Assembly (NCBI RefSeq): GCF_001278115.1
Contig: NZ_LIYD01000005.1
Coordinates: 3,092,281-3,156,280, forward strand
Direction: 5' to 3'
Length of the DNA: 64,000 bases
From: Flavobacterium akiainvivens
GTDB taxonomy: Bacteria > Bacteroidota > Bacteroidia > Flavobacteriales > Flavobacteriaceae
Shown: in pieces, positions 31,289-41,532 of the stretch
Layout of the letters: each line of letters begins with the position of its first letter
Numbering within the stretch: the stretch's first letter is position 1
Translations under genes and position numbers: made by a program
Notes under the pieces: generated by a model
Databases searched by the model: none
Seen by the model: the letters and a program-made list of their open reading frames with translations, nothing else
Told to the model about the DNA's origin: nothing

Positions 31289-31624
31289 GTGAGAAAACGG
31301 ACCATAGTATTTTATAAAGAGTATTTTCAGGATTTTTTCAGTCAGCAGCGTGATAAGGTAAAGGATAAGATTATCTGGACATTACAGCTTATTGAAGAAA
31401 TTGACCGTGTGCCGGAAACCTATCTTAAACACATTGAAAGCACAAACGGGCTTTATGAAATAAGGGTTCAGGCGGGCAGCGACATTTTCAGGATATTTTG
31501 CTTTTTTGATGAAGGCAGGCTGATAGTCATAGCTAATGGTTTCCAAAAGAAAACACAGAAAACACCTAAGAAAGAAATAGAACGGGCATTAAAAATAAAG
31601 GAGGAATATGAAAGCGAAAAATAA
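31289..31624 (+). CDS. HigB/RelE-type toxin (Gp49-like family)
   Basis: A 111-residue protein with a GTG start, the only start before the conserved region. IVFYKEYFQDFF, then GLYEIRVQAGSDIFRIFCFF, and LIVIANGFQKKTQKTPKKEI match the Gp49/HigB pattern, where the basic GF.KK.QKTP segment and the R-x-FRIFCFFD core form the mRNA interferase site. The antitoxin-like gene follows and overlaps by 17 bases, so toxin precedes antitoxin as in higBA. Confidence 0.85.
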   Translation: MRKRTIVFYKEYFQDFFSQQRDKVKDKIIWTLQLIEEIDRVPETYLKHIESTNGLYEIRVQAGSDIFRIFCFFDEGRLIVIANGFQKKTQKTPKKEIERALKIKEEYESEK

Positions 31625-31910
31625 CACCCTGACGTTAGACCAGTTTAAAGATAAAAACTACGGTGTAACGGGCACCGAAAAAAGGGATGCCCTTGAGGCA
31701 GGCTATGCCGATTTTAAGCTCGGGGCTTTACTGCATGAAGCGCGCCTTGAAAAAGGCCTTACCCAACAGGAACTGGCCGATAAAACCGGCACAACCAAAT
31801 CTTACATTTCCCAGATTGAGAATAATGTAAAGGAAGTTAAGATTTCCACCCTTAAAAAAATAGTAGAAGTAGGCCTTGGCGGCCACGTAGAGCTTTCTAT
31901 TAAACTATAA
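31608..31910 (+). CDS. HigA-type antitoxin with XRE helix-turn-helix
   Basis: A 100-residue protein. The C-terminal two thirds form an XRE-type HTH (LLHEARLEKGLTQQELADKT, GTTKSYISQIENN). It overlaps the toxin gene by 17 bases. HigA neutralises HigB and represses the operon. The first 30 residues probably contact the toxin. Confidence 0.85.
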   Translation: MKAKNNTLTLDQFKDKNYGVTGTEKRDALEAGYADFKLGALLHEARLEKGLTQQELADKTGTTKSYISQIENNVKEVKISTLKKIVEVGLGGHVELSIKL

Positions 31911-32117
31911 AAACAAAGCCACGGATTATACTATTAGTCATAATCCATGGCTTTTATATTATTTGCTTATCAATACTCCTCCGGATTTCATCCGGGGCTA
32001 ATACACGCTACCCCTTCAGGGTCAGCAGCGGTTGCGAGTGAAGTATTTATTATGCCCTTCGGCAAGCTCAGGGTGACTGCCTGTGCAAACTGGCATCTGT
32101 CATCTACTATCTGCCTA
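31911..32117. repeat. REP-like repeats
   Basis: An ACGGATTATACTATTAGTCATAATCCATGG hairpin (possible terminator of the HigBA pair) is followed by TCCGGATTTCATCCGGGGC, CTACCCCTTCAGGGTCAGC and TGCCCTTCGGCAAGCTCAGGGTG units. No gene is seen. Confidence 0.65.
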
Positions 32118-33556
<1,439 letters not shown>

Positions 33557-34702
33557 TTAGGGGGCTAATGCTGTTTCAATATCCTCAATCAGGTCATCTA
33601 TATCTTCAATGCCCACGCTAAGGCGCACCAGGTCGTCGGTTATGCCAATTTCCTTGCGCTTGGGCTCGGGTATACTGGCGTGCGTCATCAGTGCCGGGTG
33701 GTTGGCTAAAGATTCTACACCACCAAGCGATTCGGCCAGCGTAAATACTTTTACATTCTCCAGGAAGCTTATGGCATCAGCCTTTTCACCACTTTTAAAT
33801 GTGAATGATACCATACCGCCAAAACCGCCCTGCATCTGCCTTTTGGCAAGTTCGTGCTGCGGATGACTTTCAAGGCCGGGATAAAATACGGTAGCTACTT
33901 TAGGGTGCTGCGCCAGGTATTCGGCCACTTTCTGGCCGTTAAGGCAGTGGCGCTCCATGCGTATGTGAAGGGTTTTGATGCCGCGCAGTACCAGGTAGCT
34001 GTCCTGCGGGCCCAGGGTTCCGCCGGTGGCAAACTGGGCAAAGTGCAGCTTTTCGCCAAGCGACTCATCGCGCACTACAAGGGCACCGGCAATTACATCG
34101 CTATGGCCGCCCAGGTATTTTGTGGCGCTGTGCATTACAATATCAGCACCCAGGTCAAGCGGGCGTTGCAGGTAAGGTGTTGCAAAGGTGTTGTCTACAG
34201 CAAAAAGAATGTTTTTGCTTTTGGTAATTTCGGCTACAGCCGAAATATCAGCCAGCTTCATAAGCGGGTTGGTTGGGGTTTCCATCCACACAAGCTTTGT
34301 TTTATCATTTATAAGCGCTTTAAGCTTCTCTGTATCATTTAAATCCACAAAGTGGAAGGTAATGCCATAATCGGCATAAATGCGGGTAAACATACGGTAA
34401 GTGCCCCCGTAAAGGTCGTCCATGGCAATAACCTCATCGCCGGGCTTTAGCAGTTTCATAACCGTATCAGTAGCTGCAAGGCCGCTTGAAAAAGCAAGTC
34501 CGCGGGTGCCGTTCTCAATGCTGGCAAGGGCATTTTCCAGGGCAGTGCGGGTAGGGTTTGCCGCGCGGCTGTATTCATAACCGGTATGTACACCGGGGCT
34601 GGTTTGTGCAAAAGTGCTGGTTTGGTACACCGGCGGCATTACCGCGCCGGTAGAGGGGTCGTGGTGCTGACCGCCGTGTATGGCTTTCGTGTTAAATTTC
34701 AT
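33557..34702 (-). CDS. Cystathionine gamma-synthase/lyase family PLP enzyme
   Basis: A 381-residue member of the Cys/Met metabolism PLP family. [20 protein letters not shown], then [38 protein letters not shown] and the PLP lysine in [18 protein letters not shown] are clear, as is [17 protein letters not shown] near the C-terminus. The sequence fits cystathionine gamma-synthase (metB) or gamma-lyase; the two cannot be told apart here. A minus-strand TAAATTTG element (34742-34735) lies 33 bases upstream of the ATG. Confidence 0.9.
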   Translation of the reverse strand: MKFNTKAIHGGQHHDPSTGAVMPPVYQTSTFAQTSPGVHTGYEYSRAANPTRTALENALASIENGTRGLAFSSGLAATDTVMKLLKPGDEVIAMDDLYGGTYRMFTRIYADYGITFHFVDLNDTEKLKALINDKTKLVWMETPTNPLMKLADISAVAEITKSKNILFAVDNTFATPYLQRPLDLGADIVMHSATKYLGGHSDVIAGALVVRDESLGEKLHFAQFATGGTLGPQDSYLVLRGIKTLHIRMERHCLNGQKVAEYLAQHPKVATVFYPGLESHPQHELAKRQMQGGFGGMVSFTFKSGEKADAISFLENVKVFTLAESLGGVESLANHPALMTHASIPEPKRKEIGITDDLVRLSVGIEDIDDLIEDIETALAP

Positions 34703-34806
34703 ATAAAACAGGTTCTAAGAACAATTTTGTAAGGCAAATTTACTGTAATTTAGTTACACCCGTAACACGGGCGTTAACCTTTTGCAAAACAATAACACTA
34801 CCTGAA

Positions 34807-35616
34807 ATGAAACGTATTACCCTTTTAGCCATAGCCTTAATAGCCTTTGCAAGCTGTAAAAAAGACCCAAAGGAAGGCGACACCCTTAACGATTCTATAC
34901 CCGAAACTACCGATACCGCCACTGCCGGGCTTGCTTTTGAGAGTAAAACCTACACAAAAAAAAGCACCCTGCCGTGCAAAGATGTCTGCACATCAGTAAC
35001 AATTGACATAGCTGAAGCCGGGGGTGCCGGTGTAGCATCAGACAGTATAAACAAAAGCGTGTTTAATGTGGTGCGCAGCATTGTGCATTTTGGCGAACAG
35101 CCGGCCAATGCCAAAACCTACCAGGAAGTAATGGATTCTTTTGTAGGCGCTTATGATGAGCTGAAGAAAAAATTTCCTGATGATGCCATGGCCTGGGAAG
35201 CCAAGGTAAAAAGCACGGTAGACTACCGTAGCGATAACATACTGAACGTTAAGATAAACCACTACACTTTTACCGGAGGTGCCCACGGTTATGGCGGCGA
35301 ACGTTCGCTTATATTTAACCCCGAAACCGGTAAAAGGCTTACCCGCAACGATATATTTAAAGATATAAAGGCGTTTACCGCTTTCGCCGAAACAAAATTC
35401 CGCCAGAAATATAAAATACCTGCCGGTAAATCCATCAATTCAACCGGCCTTATGTTTGTAGAAGACCGTTATAAACTGCCGGATGAGATATTTTTCCGCG
35501 AAAACGGCATACTATTGTTTTACAACACATTAGAAGTAGCAAACAATGCCGAAGGCAGCAAAGACGTGCTTATACCCTATGCTGAGGCAAAACCCTTCCT
35601 GAAAATACAGCCCTAA
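34807..35616 (+). CDS. Lipoprotein with DUF4163/DUF3298 domains (RsiV-like)
   Basis: A 269-residue protein with the lipoprotein signal MKRITLLAIALIAFASCKKD, where Cys18 would be lipidated. The middle region (NVKINHYTFTGGAHGYGGER, SLIFNPETGKRLTRNDIF) is typical of DUF4163 followed by DUF3298, as in the extracellular part of RsiV. It probably faces the periplasm or cell surface. It converges with the DinB-like gene, overlapping by four bases. Confidence 0.8.
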   Translation: MKRITLLAIALIAFASCKKDPKEGDTLNDSIPETTDTATAGLAFESKTYTKKSTLPCKDVCTSVTIDIAEAGGAGVASDSINKSVFNVVRSIVHFGEQPANAKTYQEVMDSFVGAYDELKKKFPDDAMAWEAKVKSTVDYRSDNILNVKINHYTFTGGAHGYGGERSLIFNPETGKRLTRNDIFKDIKAFTAFAETKFRQKYKIPAGKSINSTGLMFVEDRYKLPDEIFFRENGILLFYNTLEVANNAEGSKDVLIPYAEAKPFLKIQP

Positions 35617-36068
35617 ATAAACTTCTTAAGCTGTAGCATAATGCCCAGGTGTATGCCTTCGTGGTGGTTGTTAAACGCAATGGCGTCTTCTACCGTTTGC
35701 AGGCTAAAGCCCATTTCGCTCATGCGGGCGTTGTAGGTGGTAAACAGGCCGTTGTTGTAGTCTTGCTCGGTTTTATCAACCAGGCTAAACATCAGGCTTT
35801 TAATTTCATCGGCCTCAGCCTGTGTAACATCACGCTCCGGTTTAGAACCGCGGGCGTAGCGGGCTATTAACTCTTCGCTGATTAACGGCGTAACACCACT
35901 ACCCTTGTATACCAGCACCTGCTGCGATACCACCACGTGGCCTATATTCCAAATCAGGTTGTTCTTAAAGCCGTTTGGTATTTTGTTGAGCTGCTCCAGG
36001 GAGTGGTTCACAAAAAAGCGGGCTAAAACTTCGCGGCTAAAACGGGTAAGCTTGAATTCGGTTTGCAT
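35613..36068 (-). CDS. DinB-like superfamily protein (metal-binding four-helix bundle)
   Basis: A 151-residue protein. LIWNIGHVVVSQQVLVY and AFNNHHEGIHLGIMLQLKKF provide the three histidines of the DinB/YfiT fold. Members include thiol S-transferases dependent on bacillithiol or similar cofactors, and many of unknown role. It is unrelated to DNA polymerase IV despite the name. It is transcribed alone. Confidence 0.8.
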   Translation of the reverse strand: MQTEFKLTRFSREVLARFFVNHSLEQLNKIPNGFKNNLIWNIGHVVVSQQVLVYKGSGVTPLISEELIARYARGSKPERDVTQAEADEIKSLMFSLVDKTEQDYNNGLFTTYNARMSEMGFSLQTVEDAIAFNNHHEGIHLGIMLQLKKFI

Positions 36069-36108
36069 TGTTTGTTTTTTTTAGCGAAGATATAAAGTTT
36101 TCAGCATT

Positions 36109-36218
36109 GGAACGCGGATGACACGGATGCTGCGCAAACGCGGATTTACGCGGATTTTGAAAACCAAATTATTGAAGAAATCTGCGTAAATCCGTTCAAT
36201 CCGCGTCATCCGCGTTCC
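36109..36218. repeat. Imperfect inverted repeat of the GGAACGCGGATGAC family
   Basis: GGAACGCGGATGACACGGAT on the left is answered by ATCCGCGTCATCCGCGTTCC at 36199-36218. The inner parts, GCGGATTTACGCGGATT and ATCTGCGTAAATCCG, also pair. A single-arm copy is at 36651-36690 and a diverged one near 1.83 kb. Confidence 0.8.
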
Positions 36219-36235
36219 ATCTTAATCTAAAATAG

Positions 36236-36243
36236 TATTTTTG
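36236..36243 (+). promoter_or_regulatory. -7 promoter element TATTTTTG of rnpA
   Basis: Perfect TAnnTTTG followed by CCGG and the rnpA ATG. The four-base gap predicts a leaderless transcript. Confidence 0.45.
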
Positions 36244-36247
36244 CCGG

Positions 36248-36643
36248 ATGGAAAAACGCTACACATATCCCAAACACGAAAAGCTGAAGAGCCGTATTAT
36301 TATCGGCAGCCTGTTTGAGGAAGGCAAGTCGGTATCTAAATACCCGCTGCGCCTGGTGTATGCCCCACTGCCAGATGGCGAGGCAGGCCCGCTGCAAATG
36401 GGCGTTTCGGTTTCTAAAAAATACTTTAAGCGCGCCCACGACCGCAACCATTTTAAGCGCCTGCTGCGCGAAAGCTACCGCCTTAACAAGCACCTGCTGC
36501 TGGACAACCTGCAACAGCCCTATGCCGTTATGTTTTTTTACCAGACTAAGGACAGGATGGATTTTGATGAGGTGCAGGAGAAGACCGTGTTGCTTTTTGA
36601 GAAACTGATAGAGAGTCTAAAAGCCGAAAGTCAAAAGTCGTAA
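36248..36643 (+). CDS. rnpA: Ribonuclease P protein component
   Basis: A 131-residue protein of the normal size. YPKHEKLKSRIIIGSLFEEG, MGVSVSKKYFKRAHDRNHFKRLLRE and YRLNKHLLLD give the RNR-type basic helix (here RAHDRNHFKRLLRE) that binds precursor tRNA and RNase P RNA. It joins with the catalytic RNA to mature tRNA 5' ends. The start is set by the preceding promoter element. Confidence 0.9.
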   Translation: MEKRYTYPKHEKLKSRIIIGSLFEEGKSVSKYPLRLVYAPLPDGEAGPLQMGVSVSKKYFKRAHDRNHFKRLLRESYRLNKHLLLDNLQQPYAVMFFYQTKDRMDFDEVQEKTVLLFEKLIESLKAESQKS

Positions 36644-36650
36644 AGTGATG

Positions 36651-36770
36651 GAACGCGGATGACGCGGATTGAACGGATGTGCGCGGATTTCTTTTTTGGC
36701 TAAGAGGCTTAGAAGCTAAGCGGCTCAGTAGCTTCTTTCGACTTTGGACTTTACGACTTTAGACTAAAAA
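36651..36770. repeat. Repeats between rnpA and the protease gene
   Basis: GGAACGCGGATGACGCGGATT is a partial copy of the repeat at 36.1 kb. TCAAAAGTCGTAAAG at the rnpA end faces CTTTGGACTTTACGACTTTAG near 36.75 kb, an imperfect inverted repeat that may act as a terminator. Confidence 0.6.
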
Positions 36771-36841
36771 AGCCTTTTTTCCGTTTTTATCCTTATTTTC
36801 GTGATTGCAACTGAATTAGAAATTAAATTCCGCTCAAGAAT

Positions 36842-38494
36842 ATGGCCTTTTTTAGACGAATGAAGAAAAAATATGTAATGCCGCTGCTGGCCGTTACAGT
36901 GCTGTTTACCGGTACTGCGTTTACCTACCGCGATGACTTTTTTGAAATTGCCAAGCAAATAGAAATTTTCACTACACTGTTTAAAACGGTTAATACCAAC
37001 TATGTAGACGAAACCAATCCCGGCGAACTTATGGATAAGGCCATTAAAAGCATGCTGGCCGACCTTGACCCCTACACCAACTATTTTAACGAGGCCGATG
37101 TGGTTAAATTCAAAATTAACAACTCGGGCGAGTACACGGGCATTGGCGCACTGATTACCCGTAAAGACGGCAAGCTGATTATCAAGGAACCGTATAAAGA
37201 CTATCCGGCAGATAAGGCAGGCCTTAAGGCAGGTGATGAAATTATACAGATAGGCGATGTGGTGCTGGCCGATTTTAAAGAAGATGCCAGCGAGCTGCTT
37301 AAGGGTTCTAAAAACACCAAAATTGCGCTTAAATACATCCGCCAGGGTAAAACCCTTACTACTGATTTAATACTCAACCAGGTTGAGCTAAATGCCGTAC
37401 CTTATTTTGCTATGGTAAATGGCACTACAGGCTATATTGTACTGAGCCAGTTTAACGCCAAGGCCGCCAGCGAAACAAAGGCAGCACTGATTGACCTTAA
37501 AGGCCAGGGCGCTACAAGCATTATTTTAGACCTGCGCGGCAACCCGGGGGGCCTGCTTAACGAGGCGGTAAACATTTGCAACCTGTTTGTGCCACAGGGC
37601 GAAACCATTGTGACCACCAAGAGTAAGAACGAAAAATACAACATGAACTATACCACCAAAAACAACCCGGTAGACCTGCAAATTCCGCTGGTGGTGCTGG
37701 TAGACGGCAAGAGTGCCTCGGCCAGTGAAATTGTGGCCGGTGCCCTTCAGGACCTTGACCGTGCCGTGGTGGTGGGCAGCCGCAGCTTTGGCAAAGGCCT
37801 TGTGCAGCGCCCTATAGATTTAACGTATGGCACGCAGGTAAAGGTTACCATTTCGCGCTACTACACGCCAAGCGGCCGTTGCATTCAGGCGCTGGATTAT
37901 ACCCATAAAGATGCCGATGGAAAGGCCATTCGTGTTGATGCCAAAAACTACAATGCCTTTAAAACCAAAGGCGGCCGCACTGTGTATGATGGCGGCGGTA
38001 TTGAACCCGATGTTGCCCTTGACGAAACCAAAACCAGCGCCATTGCCGATGCCCTGGTGCGCAAAGACGGCATTTTTAACTATGCCACGCAGTATTACTA
38101 CAAAAACCCTACTGTGGGCACGGCCATACCAAACGTTACCGATGCCGACTTTGAGGCACTGAAAGCGTACCTGAAAAAGGAAAAGTTTGAGTTTGACACC
38201 GAAACCGAAAAGAAACTTAAGGAAGTACTGGAAGTTGCCAAAACCGAAAAAGTAGACGGCAGCATTAGCACCGAATACCAGGCGCTGTTAACCGCCCTGC
38301 AAAAAAGCGAGGAAAAAGAACTTAACGCCCACAAGACAGAAATCAAGCAGTTGCTAACCGATGAGCTTATTAAGCGCTACCAGTATAAAGAAGGCCTGTA
38401 TAAGTACTACACCACCAGCAATACCGAGATTAAAAAGGCTACGGCCCTGCTGGCAGACCAGGCCGGTTATAAAAAGATTTTGACGAAGAAATAA
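36842..38494 (+). CDS. C-terminal processing protease, S41 family with PDZ domain
   Basis: A 550-residue protein. An N-terminal hydrophobic segment (VMPLLAVTVLFTGTAF) serves as signal or anchor; an ATG six codons later (MKKKYVMP) is an alternative start. A PDZ domain (GIGALITRKDGKLIIKEPY, AGLKAGDEIIQIGDVVL) precedes the S41 core: LDLRGNPGGLLNEAV, the nucleophile in VDGKSASASEIVAGAL, and the lysine in SRSFGKGLVQRPI. A long charged C-terminal helix region follows. These periplasmic enzymes trim protein C-termini. A hairpin terminator follows. Confidence 0.95.
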   Translation: MAFFRRMKKKYVMPLLAVTVLFTGTAFTYRDDFFEIAKQIEIFTTLFKTVNTNYVDETNPGELMDKAIKSMLADLDPYTNYFNEADVVKFKINNSGEYTGIGALITRKDGKLIIKEPYKDYPADKAGLKAGDEIIQIGDVVLADFKEDASELLKGSKNTKIALKYIRQGKTLTTDLILNQVELNAVPYFAMVNGTTGYIVLSQFNAKAASETKAALIDLKGQGATSIILDLRGNPGGLLNEAVNICNLFVPQGETIVTTKSKNEKYNMNYTTKNNPVDLQIPLVVLVDGKSASASEIVAGALQDLDRAVVVGSRSFGKGLVQRPIDLTYGTQVKVTISRYYTPSGRCIQALDYTHKDADGKAIRVDAKNYNAFKTKGGRTVYDGGGIEPDVALDETKTSAIADALVRKDGIFNYATQYYYKNPTVGTAIPNVTDADFEALKAYLKKEKFEFDTETEKKLKEVLEVAKTEKVDGSISTEYQALLTALQKSEEKELNAHKTEIKQLLTDELIKRYQYKEGLYKYYTTSNTEIKKATALLADQAGYKKILTKK

Positions 38495-38500
38495 TAGTAA

Positions 38501-38522
38501 CCCCGCAATTGCGGGGTTTTTA
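38501..38522 (+). terminator. Rho-independent terminator, CCCCGCAATTGCGGGG
   Basis: A perfect 16-base palindrome followed by TTTTTAATTT ends the protease gene. Confidence 0.9.
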
Positions 38523-38542
38523 ATTTAGCCGGAAATTTAGCA

Positions 38543-39133
38543 ATGGGCAAAGATATTTTACGTACACAATTATCATTTTTATCATATCAGGAACAATTGG
38601 TGTTCGCGTTGTTAACCTGTGATAGGCTCTTGCCAAATTATGTGGCTTTCTCTGAAAAATTTAAGTTTGGAGCCCCTGCCGGCCTTGAAAAAATCATCAA
38701 TAAACTTTATGAAAGCACATTTGAAGATTTTGATAATCAAAAAATTAACACATATATAAATTTCATTGAAACGATAACGCCCGATACCGAGGATTTCAAT
38801 TCAGTATTAGTTTCTTTTGCTTTAGATGCCTGCACATCTGTACTGAGTACTTTAGGCTTTATATTAGACAAAAATGTACAAAATATTATTGATATCGCTT
38901 CATATGCCACTGACACCATAGCTATGTACATCCAGGAACGTGATAATTTAGATGCAAACAACGCAAACCTAAGTTTTGTAATTGAGGAAGATTTATTTAT
39001 GCAGGAAGAAAAACACAGGCAATTAACTGTAATTGAATATTTAAAGAACAATCCGTCTGTTACATTACCCGACCTGAATTACTTAAGAAGCCTTGGAAGC
39101 AAAAATATCATCGACCTGAGTTTACTATCTTAA
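38543..39133 (+). CDS. DUF416 (YjaG-like) family protein
   Basis: A 196-residue soluble helical protein. TQLSFLSYQEQLVFALLTCD, then RLLPNYVAFSEKFKFG and SFALDACTSVLSTLGFILD match the DUF416/YjaG pattern. Function is unknown. The next gene begins 24 bases after its stop and may be co-transcribed. Confidence 0.75.
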   Translation: MGKDILRTQLSFLSYQEQLVFALLTCDRLLPNYVAFSEKFKFGAPAGLEKIINKLYESTFEDFDNQKINTYINFIETITPDTEDFNSVLVSFALDACTSVLSTLGFILDKNVQNIIDIASYATDTIAMYIQERDNLDANNANLSFVIEEDLFMQEEKHRQLTVIEYLKNNPSVTLPDLNYLRSLGSKNIIDLSLLS

Positions 39134-39157
39134 CCATCAAAAACAGCTGTTTTACAA

Positions 39158-40333
39158 ATGCAACCCAACTACAATTTAGAAGAAATAAAAAATATCCTTG
39201 AGCAAAAGCTTTCTTATGAAAATATGAAAGACATGAACATTGCAGCTTTTGAAGTGTTTGTAACAGAATTATTTACCTGGCTCGATGGGTTCAGGCAACA
39301 GGGATTAGACCATACAGTAATCAGGGATATAATAGAGGATATACGCCGTGATCAAATGGAATATTTTGATACCGACAGCCTTTTTGAAAACCGTTTTGGC
39401 GACCTGTATGAAGAAATCATCTTTTTTTGCCCCGACCCTATTTTTTGGCTTGTAAACCTTGATACGTATCTTAAAAAATGGCACTTCCGGTTTAAAATAG
39501 GGGTTTATGCCCCATCGGTAATACAGGCAGAAGAATTGCTTGCCATGCCCAAAGATAACCTCATCCTTATTGATGCAGGTTCGGGCGTGGCAGCGTTTGA
39601 GCGTTATAAGCAACAACACCTTGCCGGGGCACTGTATGTAGATTTAGATGCTGATTTGGCCGAGATTCCTACAGATGCTAAATATGGCGGCAGGCACCCG
39701 TTGCCATCGGCAGAGAAATTCGGGCAATTGCTGGGCAAATTGGGCATATACCACAACTGCCGCGTGGTGGTATATGACGATAAAAACGGCACCAACGCTG
39801 CGGCACGCTTCTGGTGGATGCTTACCGGCGAAGGACGGCCAAAGGTGCAGGTACTCAACGGCGGGTTGCAGGCGGCAGTAGCGGCAGGTTATCCCACAGC
39901 TGCGGGTGTTGAAACCCCAACCCCGGCAAAAGCCTATCAGCTTTGGTACTGGCCCAACCCAACCGTTACCATGGCTGAAGTTGAGGTTGCTACGCAAAAC
40001 CCTGAGAAAACGGTAATTGACGTGCGCGATGCCAACCGCTACAACGGCATTACAGAACCTATTGACCCTGTTGCCGGGCACATTCCCGGGGCGGTAAACA
40101 TTCCGCTAACGGGCAATTTAGATGATAATGGGCTGTTCCTTTCGCGTGAAGCGCTTAGGAAAAAATACCTGGAAGCATTAAACGGCGTTGACCCTGCGCA
40201 GGCTGTTGTGCACTGTGGGTCGGGCGTTACGGCGTGCCATACCATTTTGGCAATGGAGTATGCCGGGCTGCCTATGCCTAAGTTGTATGTGGGGTCTTAT
40301 AGCGAGTGGTGCAGGAATAAGGAAATAGTATAA
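39158..40333 (+). CDS. Sulfurtransferase (rhodanese-type) with extra N-terminal domain
   Basis: A 391-residue protein. Residues 115-391 are a two-domain rhodanese/3-mercaptopyruvate sulfurtransferase: LILIDAGSGVAAFERYKQQH, KYGGRHPLPSAEKFGQLLGK, RFWWMLTGEG, VIDVRDANRYNG, and the active-site loop VVHCGSGVTACHT with Cys353 of the CGSGVT type. Residues 1-110 form an acidic, helical domain (NILEQKLSYENMKD, FGDLYEEIIFFCPDPIFWLV) that I do not recognise and that is not part of the family. No start codon lies at the join, so the fusion appears real. Confidence 0.85.
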   Translation: MQPNYNLEEIKNILEQKLSYENMKDMNIAAFEVFVTELFTWLDGFRQQGLDHTVIRDIIEDIRRDQMEYFDTDSLFENRFGDLYEEIIFFCPDPIFWLVNLDTYLKKWHFRFKIGVYAPSVIQAEELLAMPKDNLILIDAGSGVAAFERYKQQHLAGALYVDLDADLAEIPTDAKYGGRHPLPSAEKFGQLLGKLGIYHNCRVVVYDDKNGTNAAARFWWMLTGEGRPKVQVLNGGLQAAVAAGYPTAAGVETPTPAKAYQLWYWPNPTVTMAEVEVATQNPEKTVIDVRDANRYNGITEPIDPVAGHIPGAVNIPLTGNLDDNGLFLSREALRKKYLEALNGVDPAQAVVHCGSGVTACHTILAMEYAGLPMPKLYVGSYSEWCRNKEIV

Positions 40334-40348
40334 CTTTCAGTTAAGAGC

Positions 40349-40798
40349 ATGAAAATAAACAAACTAATCGTCATTTTAATTACGTTCTCATTTATGTCGT
40401 GTAGAAATACTACAGAAGATAAGTATGTAGAAGTATTTTATAATCATGCACCAGGAGCTAAACTACCAATGACTCTGTATTGCAAGTGTGAACTGACAGA
40501 TACTCCTAAAAAACAATTTGAAAATTACTTTACAATAAGCGGCGATAGCCTTGTAGCTTTTTTGAAGCACTATGAAAAACTACAACCTTCAGATTCAAAA
40601 GATTCAATAAATGCCGCTGTGTTTATCCTGTTTCATAATTCAGAGACAACAGATACTATTTGTGCCGGATATGACGGAAGACTAAAAATGAACAGCAGGT
40701 ATATCAAAAAAAATCCTGAATTTACCCGGGAGGTTATGGCACTTGTTGCGCAACATCATTCTCAGATAATGGCAAATAAATTCAGAAAACAGCCATAA
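40349..40798 (+). CDS. Small lipoprotein, hypothetical
   Basis: A 149-residue protein with the lipoprotein signal MKINKLIVILITFSFMSCRN (Cys18). The mature part is polar with two strand blocks (AKLPMTLYCKCELTDT, AAVFILFHNSETTDTICAGY). No family recognised. Its 3' end and the following spacer share a repeat with the 3' end of the next gene. Confidence 0.7.
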   Translation: MKINKLIVILITFSFMSCRNTTEDKYVEVFYNHAPGAKLPMTLYCKCELTDTPKKQFENYFTISGDSLVAFLKHYEKLQPSDSKDSINAAVFILFHNSETTDTICAGYDGRLKMNSRYIKKNPEFTREVMALVAQHHSQIMANKFRKQP

Positions 40799-40841
40799 TT
40801 TTCCCCTTACCGGGCTTATTCCTCTACCATCTAAAACATCA
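40786..40841. repeat. Tandemly spaced 3' repeat, copy 1
   Basis: Starts AAAACAGCCATAATTTT over the stop codon of the lipoprotein gene and continues through a CCGGGCT core to TCTACCATCTAAAA. Roughly 80 percent matching to copy 2 by eye. Confidence 0.65.
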
Positions 40842-40903
40842 TAATATTAAATACAGGCACAATACCATTAAACAGTAAATTTGCACTCATAACATCTGAA
40901 ATA

Positions 40904-41362
40904 ATGAAAAAAGTAGTACCCGTTTACTGTTTACTTTGTTTTCTGCTAATTTTTGTTGTGAGCGTTTTAAGTTTAAATAAGCCTTCAATAGAAATTGTTA
41001 CCCTTTTGTTTACAAGCCTGGCAGGCCTGTTAGCCGCTACGGGGTTACTGCTTAAAAAATACATCTATCCCAGCTTACTGGTATTAGTACTATTGTATGC
41101 TTTTCAAAGCATATCGTTTGTTTTTTGGCAAACACATTACAAGTTTGTCATAGGTCCAGGCATTTCTTTCGCGGCATTTACAACACCTGATTTTATAACC
41201 CGTTTTGGCATCCGCATTTTCGATATCGCTTTTCAGGTATGGCCTACTGAAAGCTACAACAGCATTACTGTTAATATACTACACGTTTCCCTTACTGTTT
41301 TCTTTGTGAAATGGCTAAACCAATTTGAAAAAAGCAGTATTGCCGCAACAAAACAGCCATAA
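40904..41362 (+). CDS. Small integral membrane protein, hypothetical
   Basis: A 152-residue protein with four predicted membrane helices (residues 5-23, 33-50, 53-72 and about 122-138) and basic termini. No known motif. It follows a lipoprotein gene and shares a repeated 3' end with it, which suggests local duplication of the spacer. Confidence 0.7.
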   Translation: MKKVVPVYCLLCFLLIFVVSVLSLNKPSIEIVTLLFTSLAGLLAATGLLLKKYIYPSLLVLVLLYAFQSISFVFWQTHYKFVIGPGISFAAFTTPDFITRFGIRIFDIAFQVWPTESYNSITVNILHVSLTVFFVKWLNQFEKSSIAATKQP

Positions 41363-41406
41363 TTTTGCCACTTGCCGGGCTCACCCATCTACCACCTAAA
41401 ATATTA
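41350..41406. repeat. Tandemly spaced 3' repeat, copy 2
   Basis: AAAACAGCCATAATTTT over the stop codon, then GCCGGGCTCACCC and ATCTACCACCTAAAA. See copy 1. Confidence 0.65.
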
Positions 41407-41532
41407 CAGTTTAAAGACTTTAACCAAAACATGCTTATTTGGCATTTGTACATCGGTTTAGCCCTAATAAACAGGTGTAAAATACAGTAAAACCCCACAG
41501 TTTTGTTAAGCCTTAAATAATAGCCTGTTTAC

